A stretch of 64,000 bases of DNA from assembly GCA_009801085.1 (NCBI GenBank), contig VNWV01000004.1, positions 1,488,001-1,552,000 on the forward strand, written 5' to 3'. Made by a program: the position numbers and the translations under genes. The notes beneath the pieces were generated by a model. It made no database searches. It was not told the origin of the DNA and was given only the letters and a program-made list of their open reading frames with translations. This DNA is from Lasiodiplodia sp. COLG20 (Eukaryota; Ascomycota; Dothideomycetes; Botryosphaeriales; Botryosphaeriaceae). Shown here piece by piece: positions 1-10,328 of this stretch; the first letter of the stretch is position 1; every line of letters begins with the position of its first letter.

Positions 1-33
1 CGGAAGGAGCAGAAGTGCACGGCATGTACTCAC

Positions 34-172
34 CGACGACCAGCGTATCCTTGGGTAGCTCCTCGAAGAAGCACTTTTGGCCGTTGCCCTCCATGTAGAA
101 GTACAGGGCATTGACGGGGACCAGCCAGGCGGCAAAGGCCAGGAGTGTGAGCAGGGAGCTGAAGCTCGGCAT
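34..172 (-). CDS. p24/emp24 family cargo receptor, first exon (partial)
   Basis: First exon of a p24 (GOLD-domain) protein that cycles between ER and Golgi in COPII/COPI vesicles. The ATG at 172 opens 46 codons: a hydrophobic signal peptide ending near VNA, then the typical start of the mature GOLD domain (LYFYMEGNGQKCFFEELP). The first codon position of residue 47 is base 34, followed by a canonical GTGAGT donor at 33-28; the remaining exons lie left of the window. In p24 proteins the mature N-terminus with an early Cys, as here, forms the disulfide of the GOLD fold. The gene is divergent from SFI1 with about 1 kb between starts. Which p24 subfamily it belongs to (Emp24 or Erv25-like) cannot be decided from one exon. 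Confidence 0.8.
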
Positions 173-1174
173 TGTAAGAGTTGAGCGAGCCATTGCAACT
201 GGGGATACTGCTTGCGGGCGGAGAGCGTCGGCGGCAGAAACACGACACCAAGGTCGATCGCCAGGGACACCTGTCGCAAAGCTCCAGCACCGAAACGGAA
301 TAGCGTCCACGTGACACGCGCGCCTTCTCCAGCTCCGAGTTTCACTTTCAAAGCGTTACATATGTGGACATTGTTCTATCAGCAGGCTTGCACTTGAGGA
401 AAATGAGTCTACGAATGACACGCTGAAGATTTGAATTGATGTGCCATTATCGCCTTTCAACTTATGACTTCTTGATTGCAGCCTGCAAAGATGGAATTGG
501 TCAGGATCAAAGGCTGCATTCGCGAGTGAGAGGTGCATAAGTACCAGGTAACACTCCTTTAACTTCAAAAATTCCTTAACACACATATCTTTGTGAACGT
601 TGTTGTAGTCTGCCAGTATACATTTTCCGTAGGCGGCGCTCTGGGGTGAGCAGTCAGGCGGATGCTATTTGTACGTTTGGATAAGGCCTACCTGAACGGA
701 GCACTTGGCGGCAGCCGATGCGACTTTCTCGATGGGACGTGTCCGGACTGGCATTTTCGCGGAGGATGTAGGAAAGGGTTGCTGGGATGGTTCCCTCTCG
801 GCGAGCGATGTCATCGGTTCTCTCGTCAAACGCGTCAAACACGCCAAGAACCGGGGCTGCTCCCGCGCGTCTGTCAGCTCCACTTGCGGCACGCGTCTCT
901 GCCTTTGTCGGTGCAACAACACCACAACACCTACACTTTCCCCGCACGCGCCCAATTTTTCCACGATCTTTTTGCTTTTCTATGCTAATGCTTGGTACTT
1001 TGACTCGGGCGCCTTGGTGTACTGATGAATCACATTTCATGAGCCACGACCATTCTACTACCACCGCCATAATTCCGCGCGCATGCAGCGCATCGCGACG
1101 ACGAAGCCGAAGCAACAGCGAGAAGGATAACCAGCCACCACCACCACATAATTCCACCCCATAACCCGAACCGA
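173..1174. other. Intergenic, shared upstream region of the p24 gene and SFI1
   Basis: About 1 kb between two divergent starts. It contains one CACGTG palindrome (E-box, bHLH/Cbf1-type core) at 308-313, 136 bp upstream of the p24 ATG. Short open frames on both strands show no recognisable protein. No RNA gene or repeat was seen. Confidence 0.6.
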
Positions 1175-4100
1175 ATGCCCTCCTCCCGGCGACAACACCA
1201 CAACCATCGCTACCCACAGCAACCCGTCGAGCCTGGCCCTACCTACGACGCAGACACATACCTCCCACTCAGCAACGAAGATGTCGAGGTTCTATACACG
1301 ATCGTCACCACGGCGCAGCGCCTGCACCATCACTCCTCGGCCGCGCCGCTGCCGCCCTACCGCGCCCTCTTCACCGCCTACGACCGCGTCCTCGCCGACC
1401 GCCGCATCGACCCGAACCAGGATCGTGTGTACTTCCGCTTCCTGCTGCGCATGCGCGGCATCGACACGAGCACCGTTGGTGGCAGCGACATCGATGGCAC
1501 GGCCACGCTGTATGGCCGCTTCGAGACGTTGCTGGGCGAGATGGGGATCCAGCTGGAGGTGGACGAAGGGGGCGCGGCGGGCGTGGTCGTCGAGGAAGAG
1601 GCGGACGAGATGGCGGTTGAGGATGACGATGGAGACTTTGGTGACGGTGAAATCCCGGCTGTGGGGACGCCCGGTCTCCGGCCGCTGTCGAGGCGCGCGA
1701 GCTTCGACGATACGACATTCCATCATCGAAGCAGGCCGTGGGACGACAGCGAGGATGAGAGAGAGCGGGATGCGGTGTCGGGGAAGAGACGGCCGAGGAG
1801 CAGGAGGACATCGGATGCCGCGCCGTCCAACAGGCCAAGGCGGCCTAGCAGCAGGATGTCTGATACCGCGGCTTTCTCACGGCGGCGCCGCCGCTCGAGT
1901 GATCGGGACGCGCGACCAGCCATGCACTCTGGCTTTCCGCATAGAGGGAGGCTGAACTCAAAAAATCTGAAGCAAGCGGCCGAACATGTTCGACGAAGCA
2001 GTCAACGAGGTCAAAGCAGAGCTAGGTCACAGTCCACTCAAGGGAGCCTTCGGATTACCAGAACCGAGGAAATACAGCGACCTGTGCGCGAGCCCGGATT
2101 TTACGATGCGGATGACTTTGGCTCCATACCGTCCCGACGATCGTCCATTTCGGGCCCGGCTCCCAATGAACAACACTTTGTTCCGCCGGAAATGTTGTAT
2201 AGACCATCGCCGACCCAGATGCTGGCAGATGCGGACACGTTCCTGTACGCAAGAACGTTGTTCATGGCACGAAGAGCGCTGCACATGTGGCGTGACCAGG
2301 CCATCGCACTGCGTGAAAAAGAAGCGCAAATGGAAGAAGCTGCGGATCTTTTCAACAAGAAAAAGCGCGCCGATGCTGCATTTGAGTCCCTGAACGTTAC
2401 CGTAAAGGCACGGCGAGCCGAACGGGAAACAGAGAGGTTCTACGAACATAACTATCAGCGCGTTGCAAGGGCCTATCAAAGGTTCACACTATGGAAAGCC
2501 CTCTCCCACTGGCATGGCAACACTCTGAGAGCCATTGCGTTGACAAATCGAGCTCGTGAGCAAGTTCTCAAGCAGAGGTTGTTCAACGCTTGGTTCGAAC
2601 AGACCGCAATCCAACAAGAGAAAGTACGCCGGTTCACCCTCAAGAGGGGTTTCAAAACATGGCAGAAGAGGTATCATGCCATCAAAGAAAACGAAGACGT
2701 GGCTGAGACTGCGCACGCAACCAACGTCATCCAAAAAAGTTTGATGGCTTGTTCTTGGGAGTTCACAGAGCGGAGAGCTTCCCATATATATGACCAAAAA
2801 CTTTTGCCAAAGGTGTGGATGATTCTAGTCGACCGGCTGATCTTCCTAAAAGAGAGGGAGGAGTCTGTCGCCTTAATGGTCAGTCGGGATATCAAGAGCA
2901 AAGCGTTTCATTCCATCGCGAACAAGATGTTCAACCTTCAAACGCTGGAACCCGCCGCAGATAATTTCCGGCAGCAGAAGCTCTTGGCACAGGCTTTTGG
3001 CAATGTCAAGGTGCGAGCGAAGCTCCAGCCGCTGGAGAGGCAATTGTCGCAACGGGTCGTGCGGTCTCGCGCCAAAGAGATCTTCGATGTCTGGCATGTG
3101 CATGCCGAGCAATCGGTGATGGCTACCAAACTCGACCGCCAACGTATATTGGGCAATGCTTTCACTGCATGGAACGACAATCTGCGCTGCTCTGCGCTCA
3201 GAGCACGTGTCGATAAACGTGTCATGCTTGAAGCACTTCGCAAATTGTTACTCGAGGCTCGAGCCGCGCTTTTCATCCGAGTTCGGGAAGCAAGAACAAA
3301 AGAGCGAATTTTACGACAATGGTCTGGGATGGTTGAAGATCAGAATGCGCGCCTGGCACGGACGGAGCGCATGTTCATTACCTACCAGGATACTCGGTCA
3401 AAGCGGAAGACTCTTAGTCATCTCCGTAACGTCCTTGAAGGCCGGAGGGACCGCGAAGCTCAAGCTCTGGCGCTCTACGAGCCTCGTCTCCTGAAAAAGA
3501 CGTGGCCAAAGTTGGTAGAGCGACATAAGCACCTTCAGCAACTCGAGCAGTGGGGATCAGACGCGCAGTTCTACACGGTTACGACTCACGCTTTGAAAAG
3601 GTGGAAGGATAGCACGCACCAAGCGCACAAGATACGGAGGCGTGAGGCGTATGTTACTATCAGACGCCGCACCAAGCTGTCCATGGCGAGACGTGCATTC
3701 GAAAGGTGGCGGGGCAAGGCCTTGACCGTCGAATTCATGGAGCGCCAGGCCCAAGAACTACAGGAGAATGCCATACTCGGGATCGCGACGCGTCAGCTGG
3801 ACCAGTGGCATCAAAGGGCAGCATCTGTTGCCGAGATGGCGGTGACTGCGAACAATTTCCGTGAGCGGAAGCTTGCCACACGTGTTCTGGACGTTTGGGT
3901 TGCGAAACTGCAGACAGTTGCCCGAGACGAGGAGAAGGCTGCGGCTTTCCTGGAAGTCCACGTCGCAACTGAGGCAAGCGGGTGTCTGAAGAAGCTGAAT
4001 TGGCGCCTTTTCCAAGTTCAGCGGCAACAACAGTCTGGCTATGCTTTGGCCGAGCGCAACTTCGAGAAGCACGTCAAGATTATCCTGAGACATTGGTCGG

Positions 4101-5257
4101 AGCGGACGCACCAAGCACGGCAAGATCTCGAAATCGAGCCGGCGCCGGTCTTTGATGATGAAGAGAACCAGCAGATCACACTTGACCAGCAAAACGAAGA
4201 GATGTCCGATCTCACGGGCGAAAGAGAGGCAGAGAACGAAGCCGATGTTGCTCGTAATGAACGATGGACTCCGTTTGATTCCTCAGCGCTCGACGTCGGT
4301 GATCTCAAGCTGAATCTCGACTTCGATCCTAACGTCCTGAATCGTCCTGTACTCCAACCAAGACCACCGGCCCGCTCCTTCTCACCTGAGAGACCCAATC
4401 CGTTCGCCACGACAATCAGAAACTTCGATGCTGCCTTCGCCCCACCTGTTGCATCCACTCCAGTGCCCGCCTACCTGCGCTCACCATCCAAACGCAGCAC
4501 TGTCAGGGCGGCAAAGGCTCGCGAGAGGCTGGCAGCCCTTTCGCTCAACGCAACCGACAGCTACCGGCCCCCTCACCCGCTGTCCCAAAACATCGTCACC
4601 GCCGCGCCCGTCGCCGTACCCCCAGTCACAACATCCTTCTCTTCCTCCGCCGCCGCGCATTCCTCGACCGCTGCGGGCGGCGCACCGTCTTACTCGGCCT
4701 CCACCTTCGCCCTCAACACCAACACGGGCAGCACAACGCCCATGGCCGCACCCACCGGCTTCGGCAATACCTTCGGCGGCGGCACCAGAGCGCCCGGCAC
4801 CGCGCCGCCGGCTATGATGACCAAGGCGGCGGCACCCGGTGTTGTGGACGAGAAGAACAACGACAACGAGGATGCAACGGCGTTCGTCGTCCCAAATGAC
4901 GGCGGCGGGAATGCTGGACGAGCAACACCGAGGCGCAATTTCGGCGCCAGCACCATGCTCGCGGCGACGCCGGGCCGTGCCGCTGCCGGGAAGACGGCTA
5001 TCACGCCTTTCGCACGGAAGCTGACGGCGCAGGGATACTCCACCGGGAAAAGCGGTAGTGGCGGCGGTGGCGGTGGCGCCGATAGCGTGAGGGGGAGGGC
5101 GAGGGCGGCGTATGGAGGTGTGGGGTTGGGCCTGGCGTCGTCGGGAATGAGGTTTGGCGGGTTTGAGGATATCAGGGAGGATGAGAGTCCGCGGGTGGTG
5201 GAGGAGGAGGAGGAGGAAGAAGGCGCTGGACGTGGGAGTAGGGAGAGTTCGCCGTGA
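1175..5257 (+). CDS. SFI1: Sfi1 spindle pole body / centrin-binding protein
   Basis: Single-exon gene, 1360 aa. Sfi1 forms the half-bridge filament of the spindle pole body; its long alpha-helix carries repeated Trp-containing sites that each bind a centrin (Cdc31). Residues about 30-110 form a conserved helical N-terminal region. Residues about 120-330 are acidic then Arg/Ser-rich and disordered. Residues about 360-975 hold the repeats, with many spaced aromatic anchors such as RALHMWRDQA, LFNAWFEQ, GFKTWQKRY, AFTAWNDN and AFERWRGKA. The tail has a conserved patch PVPAYLRSPSKRST (near 1100), then Ala/Thr/Gly-rich low complexity and a Glu run before the end. The stop codon TGA at 5255-5257 is embedded in a perfect GTGAGT donor-like hexamer (5254-5259), so a further 3' exon cannot be excluded. 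Identification rests on the repeat pattern and architecture. Confidence 0.9.
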   Translation: MPSSRRQHHNHRYPQQPVEPGPTYDADTYLPLSNEDVEVLYTIVTTAQRLHHHSSAAPLPPYRALFTAYDRVLADRRIDPNQDRVYFRFLLRMRGIDTSTVGGSDIDGTATLYGRFETLLGEMGIQLEVDEGGAAGVVVEEEADEMAVEDDDGDFGDGEIPAVGTPGLRPLSRRASFDDTTFHHRSRPWDDSEDERERDAVSGKRRPRSRRTSDAAPSNRPRRPSSRMSDTAAFSRRRRRSSDRDARPAMHSGFPHRGRLNSKNLKQAAEHVRRSSQRGQSRARSQSTQGSLRITRTEEIQRPVREPGFYDADDFGSIPSRRSSISGPAPNEQHFVPPEMLYRPSPTQMLADADTFLYARTLFMARRALHMWRDQAIALREKEAQMEEAADLFNKKKRADAAFESLNVTVKARRAERETERFYEHNYQRVARAYQRFTLWKALSHWHGNTLRAIALTNRAREQVLKQRLFNAWFEQTAIQQEKVRRFTLKRGFKTWQKRYHAIKENEDVAETAHATNVIQKSLMACSWEFTERRASHIYDQKLLPKVWMILVDRLIFLKEREESVALMVSRDIKSKAFHSIANKMFNLQTLEPAADNFRQQKLLAQAFGNVKVRAKLQPLERQLSQRVVRSRAKEIFDVWHVHAEQSVMATKLDRQRILGNAFTAWNDNLRCSALRARVDKRVMLEALRKLLLEARAALFIRVREARTKERILRQWSGMVEDQNARLARTERMFITYQDTRSKRKTLSHLRNVLEGRRDREAQALALYEPRLLKKTWPKLVERHKHLQQLEQWGSDAQFYTVTTHALKRWKDSTHQAHKIRRREAYVTIRRRTKLSMARRAFERWRGKALTVEFMERQAQELQENAILGIATRQLDQWHQRAASVAEMAVTANNFRERKLATRVLDVWVAKLQTVARDEEKAAAFLEVHVATEASGCLKKLNWRLFQVQRQQQSGYALAERNFEKHVKIILRHWSERTHQARQDLEIEPAPVFDDEENQQITLDQQNEEMSDLTGEREAENEADVARNERWTPFDSSALDVGDLKLNLDFDPNVLNRPVLQPRPPARSFSPERPNPFATTIRNFDAAFAPPVASTPVPAYLRSPSKRSTVRAAKARERLAALSLNATDSYRPPHPLSQNIVTAAPVAVPPVTTSFSSSAAAHSSTAAGGAPSYSASTFALNTNTGSTTPMAAPTGFGNTFGGGTRAPGTAPPAMMTKAAAPGVVDEKNNDNEDATAFVVPNDGGGNAGRATPRRNFGASTMLAATPGRAAAGKTAITPFARKLTAQGYSTGKSGSGGGGGGADSVRGRARAAYGGVGLGLASSGMRFGGFEDIREDESPRVVEEEEEEEGAGRGSRESSP

Positions 5258-6436
5258 GTGAGTGGAGGGTTGTGCTCGGTTTCGTTTGGTATGGAGAGAA
5301 AATTTTTGCCTGCGGTTAAAAGAGGGTTGTGGGGTGGAGCAAAGCTTTTGGTGGTTTTTGTCGCTATCTTGTTCGTCGTCGGGCGTACTGTTGTTGCGTG
5401 GTTCATTGGATATTTGCCGTTGCTGGTTGAGCTTATGGAGATACCCCCTTTGTCTTTCTTTTCGAGCTTGCGCAAAAAGTTTATCATTTTGTTCTTTACG
5501 ATGCTATAATGCTCTGTTCACGAGGAAGCATCACATTACGAGTGTGTGGCGCGATAAGTATCACTATATACCTTAGCTTTCAAAAGCATTCTTAGCTATG
5601 CTATACCCAATGTTACTCCGCTCAGAGTAGTCATCAGTGTCCGCTAAATGCGCCAGTCAGTAAGGACAACGCTATCTTTACAAAAGGCAGCACGCTAGAA
5701 CCTTTGCCTCTTCTTAACATGATGTATACACTAGACAATGCGTTAGTGTTTTGACCTCTCTTATAAACAGCCATTGCGTAACAGCAATACTATGAGGCTG
5801 GATCAGCACCAGTGCAGCAATCTGATTGGCTCTATGTCTAAACTGTGGCCCTTGACGCCGCCTGTAAGAGTATGAAGTTCTATTGGAGGACTAAAATTAG
5901 CTCAGTTGTATAACGTACTAAGATATACATGGCTTTGTTATTTCGTTTATGATGTAAACGATCCTTTTACGAAGGAGTCATTTAATAATTTACTCTAGTT
6001 CTACAACTGCATTCCCTTGTCCGTTCTGCGAATAATATTTTGAAAAGGACTATTTCTACGTATCCGTATAGTCGACCATGCATGTTTCATTTTTTTGCTC
6101 GGCTAGGCCCTGTGGCTTTGGGGAGTGTCAGCTTGATTCTGGGCGCATCAGCCATAAATACTCTCATTGGAACCCACTTGACCTGTTCCCGCTCTCATCA
6201 TCGCAAATCGCCCGCCGTTTCCTTCCTCATAATATTTCTCGAAGGCTGTGCGTATATCAGTAGTGCTTTGTTTCTATTGTTTGATCTTAACCGCGCTCTC
6301 CAGTTGATCTGCTGCTCTCGCGCCACGTGCTCCCATCACAGCCTTGCCGACTGACGTGCCTCAAACGAGAGTTCTTCATTCCCCATAAGGATCAATATCG
6401 AAGGCCAGTACTATTAAGAGAGAGAAAAGCTACACA
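5258..6436. other. Intergenic, AT-rich 3' flank of SFI1
   Basis: T-rich sequence follows SFI1; an 83-codon hydrophobic frame directly continues the SFI1 frame after its stop (5258-5509). From about 5510 to 6060 the composition is clearly more A/T-rich than the flanking genes. No gene, complete tRNA or transposon domain was recognised. Confidence 0.5.
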
Positions 6437-7370
6437 ATGTATTGCATAGTTCTTCTCCTTACAACGCTCCTCATGCTCCTTTGCTCTGCACAGACCTCCA
6501 CAACAGAGGAATATCCTCTCACAACCGACAATACGTGCGGAGACTCGATCGGGAGGAGATGTCTCGCTAATGGCACGAACCCTTGTTGCGCGTAAGTTTT
6601 TGTCCTATGAGCGGCTCGACCTAGGGGGTGGTGCTATCTTACATGTCTGTAGTTCGAATGGATTCTGTGGGAATACTGTTGAGTATTGTGGCTCCGGTTG
6701 CCAAGAAGATTACGGCACTTGTACGGCATATACATCCATCTGCGGCTGGCCTGAGGTGGGCGGGCCCCGTTGCGATGGCCGGTGCGGATCCGCGTTCAAC
6801 AACGCGCCCTGCAATTCCACTGCTGGTCCTAACGACCTCGCTCAAAGCGGCGTCTTCGACTATGGTCCATGCTGTAGCGCCGGGGGGTATGAACTTTCTG
6901 CAATCTTCACGACTATTTTCAATGCTGATGATATTAGATTTTGCGGAAGTAGTGATGCGCACTGCGGAAGGACCTGCCAAAGCGGATGTGATGATGGTTA
7001 CGGCCAGAATTCAACGTCTTCTGCTACTACGTCTTCTGCTACTACGTCCTCTGGGACTGCATCTCCGAGCGCCCCACCTACTGCAACCTCATCCGACGGC
7101 CTTGCAACAAATACGAAAGTCGGCATAGGCGTAGGGCTGGGAGGTGGCGCCGTCGTGGGTATAACATTCCTGACATGGTATTATCTGCACCATCGGAAGA
7201 AAAGTCACGGAAAGGAAGAGGAGCAAATACATGAAATCGACGGCGTTAAGAAGGACCAAGCGTCAATGGCTGAATTACCGTCTGACTATGGACGGACAGA
7301 GCTAGAGGTTCCTTCTCAGATTCATGAATTACACCATAACGGGGAGCCAGCAGAGCTCCCGGGAAGCTGA
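6437..7370 (+). CDS. Chitin-binding type-1 domain single-pass membrane protein
   Basis: Two exons (6437-6591 and 6653-7370; intron 6592-6652, 61 bp, GTAAGT donor), 290 aa. An N-terminal signal peptide (residues 1 to about 18) is followed by a Cys-rich hevein-like chitin-recognition module at about 34-74, with spacing that includes NPCCASNGFCG and ending EDYGTC; the intron lies inside this module. A second Cys-rich stretch follows (about 78-150). A Ser/Thr-rich stalk contains a 15-bp DNA repeat. A single transmembrane helix at about 207-229 precedes a basic stop-transfer (HHRKK) and a charged tail of about 60 residues. The inferred topology is outside-chitin-binding, inside-tail, suggesting a cell-wall sensor or anchor; this role is inference. 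The internal ATG at 6570 is not the start, because the signal peptide needs exon 1. Confidence 0.8.
7014..7055 (+). repeat. 15-bp tandem repeat in the Ser/Thr stalk of the chitin-binding protein
   Basis: ACGTCTTCTGCTACT occurs twice in tandem (7014-7028 and 7029-7043), followed by a partial degenerate third copy. The unit is 15 bp, so changes in copy number would keep the reading frame and only change the length of the Ser/Thr-rich extracellular stalk. Confidence 0.85.
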
Positions 7371-8411
7371 GGAAGGAAGACTCATTTTTGTATTTCCTTC
7401 CTATACTCCATGCAATCCCCGACAGAGCCAGTATGATTTATTGTCAAGTAACACGCCCTTAACCTTCAGGCAAAATCTGTTTTTTTCTTCATTTTGTTCA
7501 TTCAATGCTCGGAGGTTGTTTTCCGGCATTTCCGGCATGGCGTCCGAGGCGGAGAAGCAGAGAGGACTGTCACCAGGAACCAACAATCCCGGTCTCAGAC
7601 CGGAATCCTAATGAAGTGCTTTCCATGGAACTTTCTCCTTGCTAGCTTGGACTTCTAAGCTCGTGCATTGAATATTATTCCCGGATCTGTCCCTCTTCCA
7701 CGCAAGGTGATGAACGCTTTCATTTGCCAAGGGGGTATAGTGTCTTGGGCGGATATCGCGAGCCTCCCTTGTAACGGGCGTGATAGCTGGAAAGCCCTGT
7801 CAGTCCGCTTCATTCATGTCAGACAGTAGACGAGTGGGTGTGCGCGGACGATGTACGTATGCAATACCATTGATGGTCACCCGCTTGGCGAATCTCATAA
7901 GTATGCGTAGTCGCGGGCAGGTTAAACAAATGTATCTTCTGAAACAGTCCTGTATGTAGATAGTCAGTATACGAAAAGGGATTCAAGCAGTGATGACAAC
8001 ATAGCGTCGCACGATGTTCTTCAGTGACGTCGGAATGAACACAGATAAAGTTAAATAGATTGAGGCGGGTCGTTCCGCAGTATAGGGCCGCCCGTTGGTA
8101 AAATAAAAGAGATGTATATAAGCAAAACAAGGATTCCCTAGTTTCGTGTCTAGAAAGCTCAAGAAGAGGAGCTCTAGTTTATACCGGAGAGGGATGTCGT
8201 AGAGACCGCGTACGACGCCGGCATCCAAGATGGTCGGGGGCCTAGGCCTTGTCGGAGCAATCTCTGTGGCTGGAGATAGATTGCCGCAAGGACTCTCCCA
8301 GAAAAGTCACCTGTTCACGCCGCAGGACGCTGCCACGGGCTGTGACCAATCATGCAGGCGGCCCCGATATTCGCACGCCAATCCCTGGCCAGTCCTCCAC
8401 CAGTCCCCCGC
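7371..8411. other. Intergenic between two convergent genes
   Basis: About 1 kb between the 3' ends of the chitin-binding protein and the minus-strand dehydrogenase. Only short unrelated open frames are present. Nothing further was recognised. Confidence 0.5.
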
Positions 8412-9401
8412 TCAGTTCTTCTCCACATCGAACACGATATCGTTCTGCTTCCTCAAATCCGTCGTGATTCCCAGCACAATCCTGCTCATCTCCTCTAGCT
8501 TCTTCGCCGCCGCCGCATCCTTCTCCCCGATTATCCTTGCAAACTCTGCGGCCTCTTCCTGCAAGTTCAACTTGGCCTTCTCGCCCGCCAACTGCGTCTT
8601 CTCCTTCTTCTTCGCATCCAAGAAAACCACGCTGTCGATATCCGTCACTCCGTTCACGATCAGCGTTCCCTTCTCGCCGTACACCTCGCTGGGCGCCGCC
8701 GACGTGTAGATCTTGCTCTGGTTGATATCCACCGCAAATCCCTCGTACTGCAGCCTGATAAACCCACCACCATCAGCGCCCGTCGCGATGAAGACCGGGC
8801 TGTACGACTGCGCCTTGGGCTTGCCGAACAGCGCGACGGCAGCGGCGATGGGGTAGACGCCGAGATCCACCAAGCAACCGCCCGAGAAGGCGAGGCTGAA
8901 GATGTTGGGCGTCTCGCCAGCCAGCACGGCGTTGTAACGCGACGAATACGACGCATAATTCAGACTCGCGCCGTAGATGGGGCCCAGCTTGGCCAGGCTC
9001 TCCTGCAGCACCTTGAAGTTGCGCTCCTGGATGTGCCGGTTCGCCTCGATCAGGAAGACGCCCTTCTCCCGCGCCAGCGCGTGCAGCTCCTCGAACTCGG
9101 CCACCGTCGACGTCGCCGGCTTCTCGAGGATGACGTGCTTGCCGGCGCCGAGCACCGCCTTGGCCTGCTCGTGGTGCAGCGAGTTCGGCGACGCGATGTA
9201 GACGGCGTGCACGTCGGCGGCGGCGCCGAGCGCTTCGAGAGAGGTGTACGTCGCCGACACGGCGTGCTTGGAGGCGAATGCGGAGGCGGTTTCCTGCTTG
9301 CGCGAGTAGACGCCGACGAGCTTCCAGGCACCCGTCGCGTGGGCCGACTCGATGAACGAGTCGGTGATCCAGCCGGTGCCGATGACTGCGAAGTTGAGCA
9401 T
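8412..9401 (-). CDS. Gfo/Idh/MocA family NAD(P)-dependent dehydrogenase
   Basis: Intronless, 329 aa, the usual length for the family. The N-terminal Rossmann fold begins at residue 3 with the dinucleotide-binding glycine motif VIGTGWITDSF; the family hallmark EKPATS lies near residue 94 and supplies the catalytic-region lysine. The C-terminal alpha/beta domain (about 125-329) contains GGCLVDLGVYPI, which carries the usual region for substrate recognition. Relatives include dimeric dihydrodiol dehydrogenase and D-xylose 1-dehydrogenase-like enzymes, so oxidation of a cyclic polyol or aldose is likely; the substrate cannot be read from sequence. No signal peptide, so cytosolic. The ATG at 9401 begins directly at the Rossmann strand, as expected. 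Confidence 0.87.
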   Translation of the reverse strand: MLNFAVIGTGWITDSFIESAHATGAWKLVGVYSRKQETASAFASKHAVSATYTSLEALGAAADVHAVYIASPNSLHHEQAKAVLGAGKHVILEKPATSTVAEFEELHALAREKGVFLIEANRHIQERNFKVLQESLAKLGPIYGASLNYASYSSRYNAVLAGETPNIFSLAFSGGCLVDLGVYPIAAAVALFGKPKAQSYSPVFIATGADGGGFIRLQYEGFAVDINQSKIYTSAAPSEVYGEKGTLIVNGVTDIDSVVFLDAKKKEKTQLAGEKAKLNLQEEAAEFARIIGEKDAAAAKKLEEMSRIVLGITTDLRKQNDIVFDVEKN

Positions 9402-10328
9402 TGCTGAAACGGTTCAGAGGGAGGGGAATTGGGTTGTGAGTAAAGAGAGTTTGATGGTGGTGTTAGAGTTCGCTGCTTCGGTCGCCAATTGCCCCGCCAT
9501 CCCACTATTTCGCGTTACATCATCCGGGGTGGAGACCCCTCCGCCTGGACCTTCCCGGCAAACGGGTTCCGTTCTTGGAGAGCGCGAACCATAAGCGTCT
9601 CAATTGGGTTTGTAAGTAGTCTTGGGGTCTGGTATAATTGATGATTTGTCAGTGGTAGGCATTTCAGTGCAGGTAGCGAGGGTCGAGCTGCATCTCGCCC
9701 TTTCCGTTTCGACTCTAGTCGAACCGCGCCGACTCCACCCCAGATCCGGACCCTAATTAACGTTAAGGAACAGGACTAGCTTGTTACGACAACACACCAC
9801 TTGCAAATAAGAACCGAACGTGTGGAAAGATCGAGCATGTCATGCATTCGTCTTCTAGCATTGACTAAGTCCATCTGCAAAACTACATAGCCTCATTCGC
9901 CGAGAGCGCGCGAGAGAGCAGACCGATAAAAGGATATACAACGACTGGGTATCATGGCTCTCATGTACTGTGCTGTGTCTTGTCGCTCGGAGGGTGTCCG
10001 CCAGACGAAATCAGAAAACGCCTGCTACAAAAGTGCCGTAAAAACGTCAACGCCGTCATACAGAGTCAAGGAGAGTCGAGAAGAAAAAAAGAAAAGTAGG
10101 GAAAAACTGATCGTGTGGCCTCCAAAAAACTCCGAGAATGCTTGTGGTACAATGCCAACTTCGCTAAAAGGAGGTGCCCAAGCCGGTGGTCTTGTTACAA
10201 TCTTTTTTTTTGTTCCGTGGTTCTTTGTTGCTTGCTGTGCTGCCTTCGGCACAGATGCTTGTTTTCGTCGGACTGAGCACCGGAAGTTCGTCTTAGTCCT
10301 TCCGTGTGCTTTCTTCAACATCTCAACA
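9402..10328. other. Intergenic
   Basis: Lies between the dehydrogenase start and the 3' end of the next minus-strand gene. It serves as promoter of the dehydrogenase and 3' flank of the other gene. It has a poly-T run near 10200 and no coding signal. Confidence 0.5.

Noticed and set aside
4690..5487. 265-codon minus frame opposite the SFI1 3' end
   Set aside because: It is antisense to the SFI1 low-complexity tail, has homopolymeric Pro/Ser composition and no domain; a shadow of biased codon use.
5890..5960. Possible tRNA (TTAGCTCAGTTG resembles an A box)
   Set aside because: No B box or cloverleaf follows within the expected distance.
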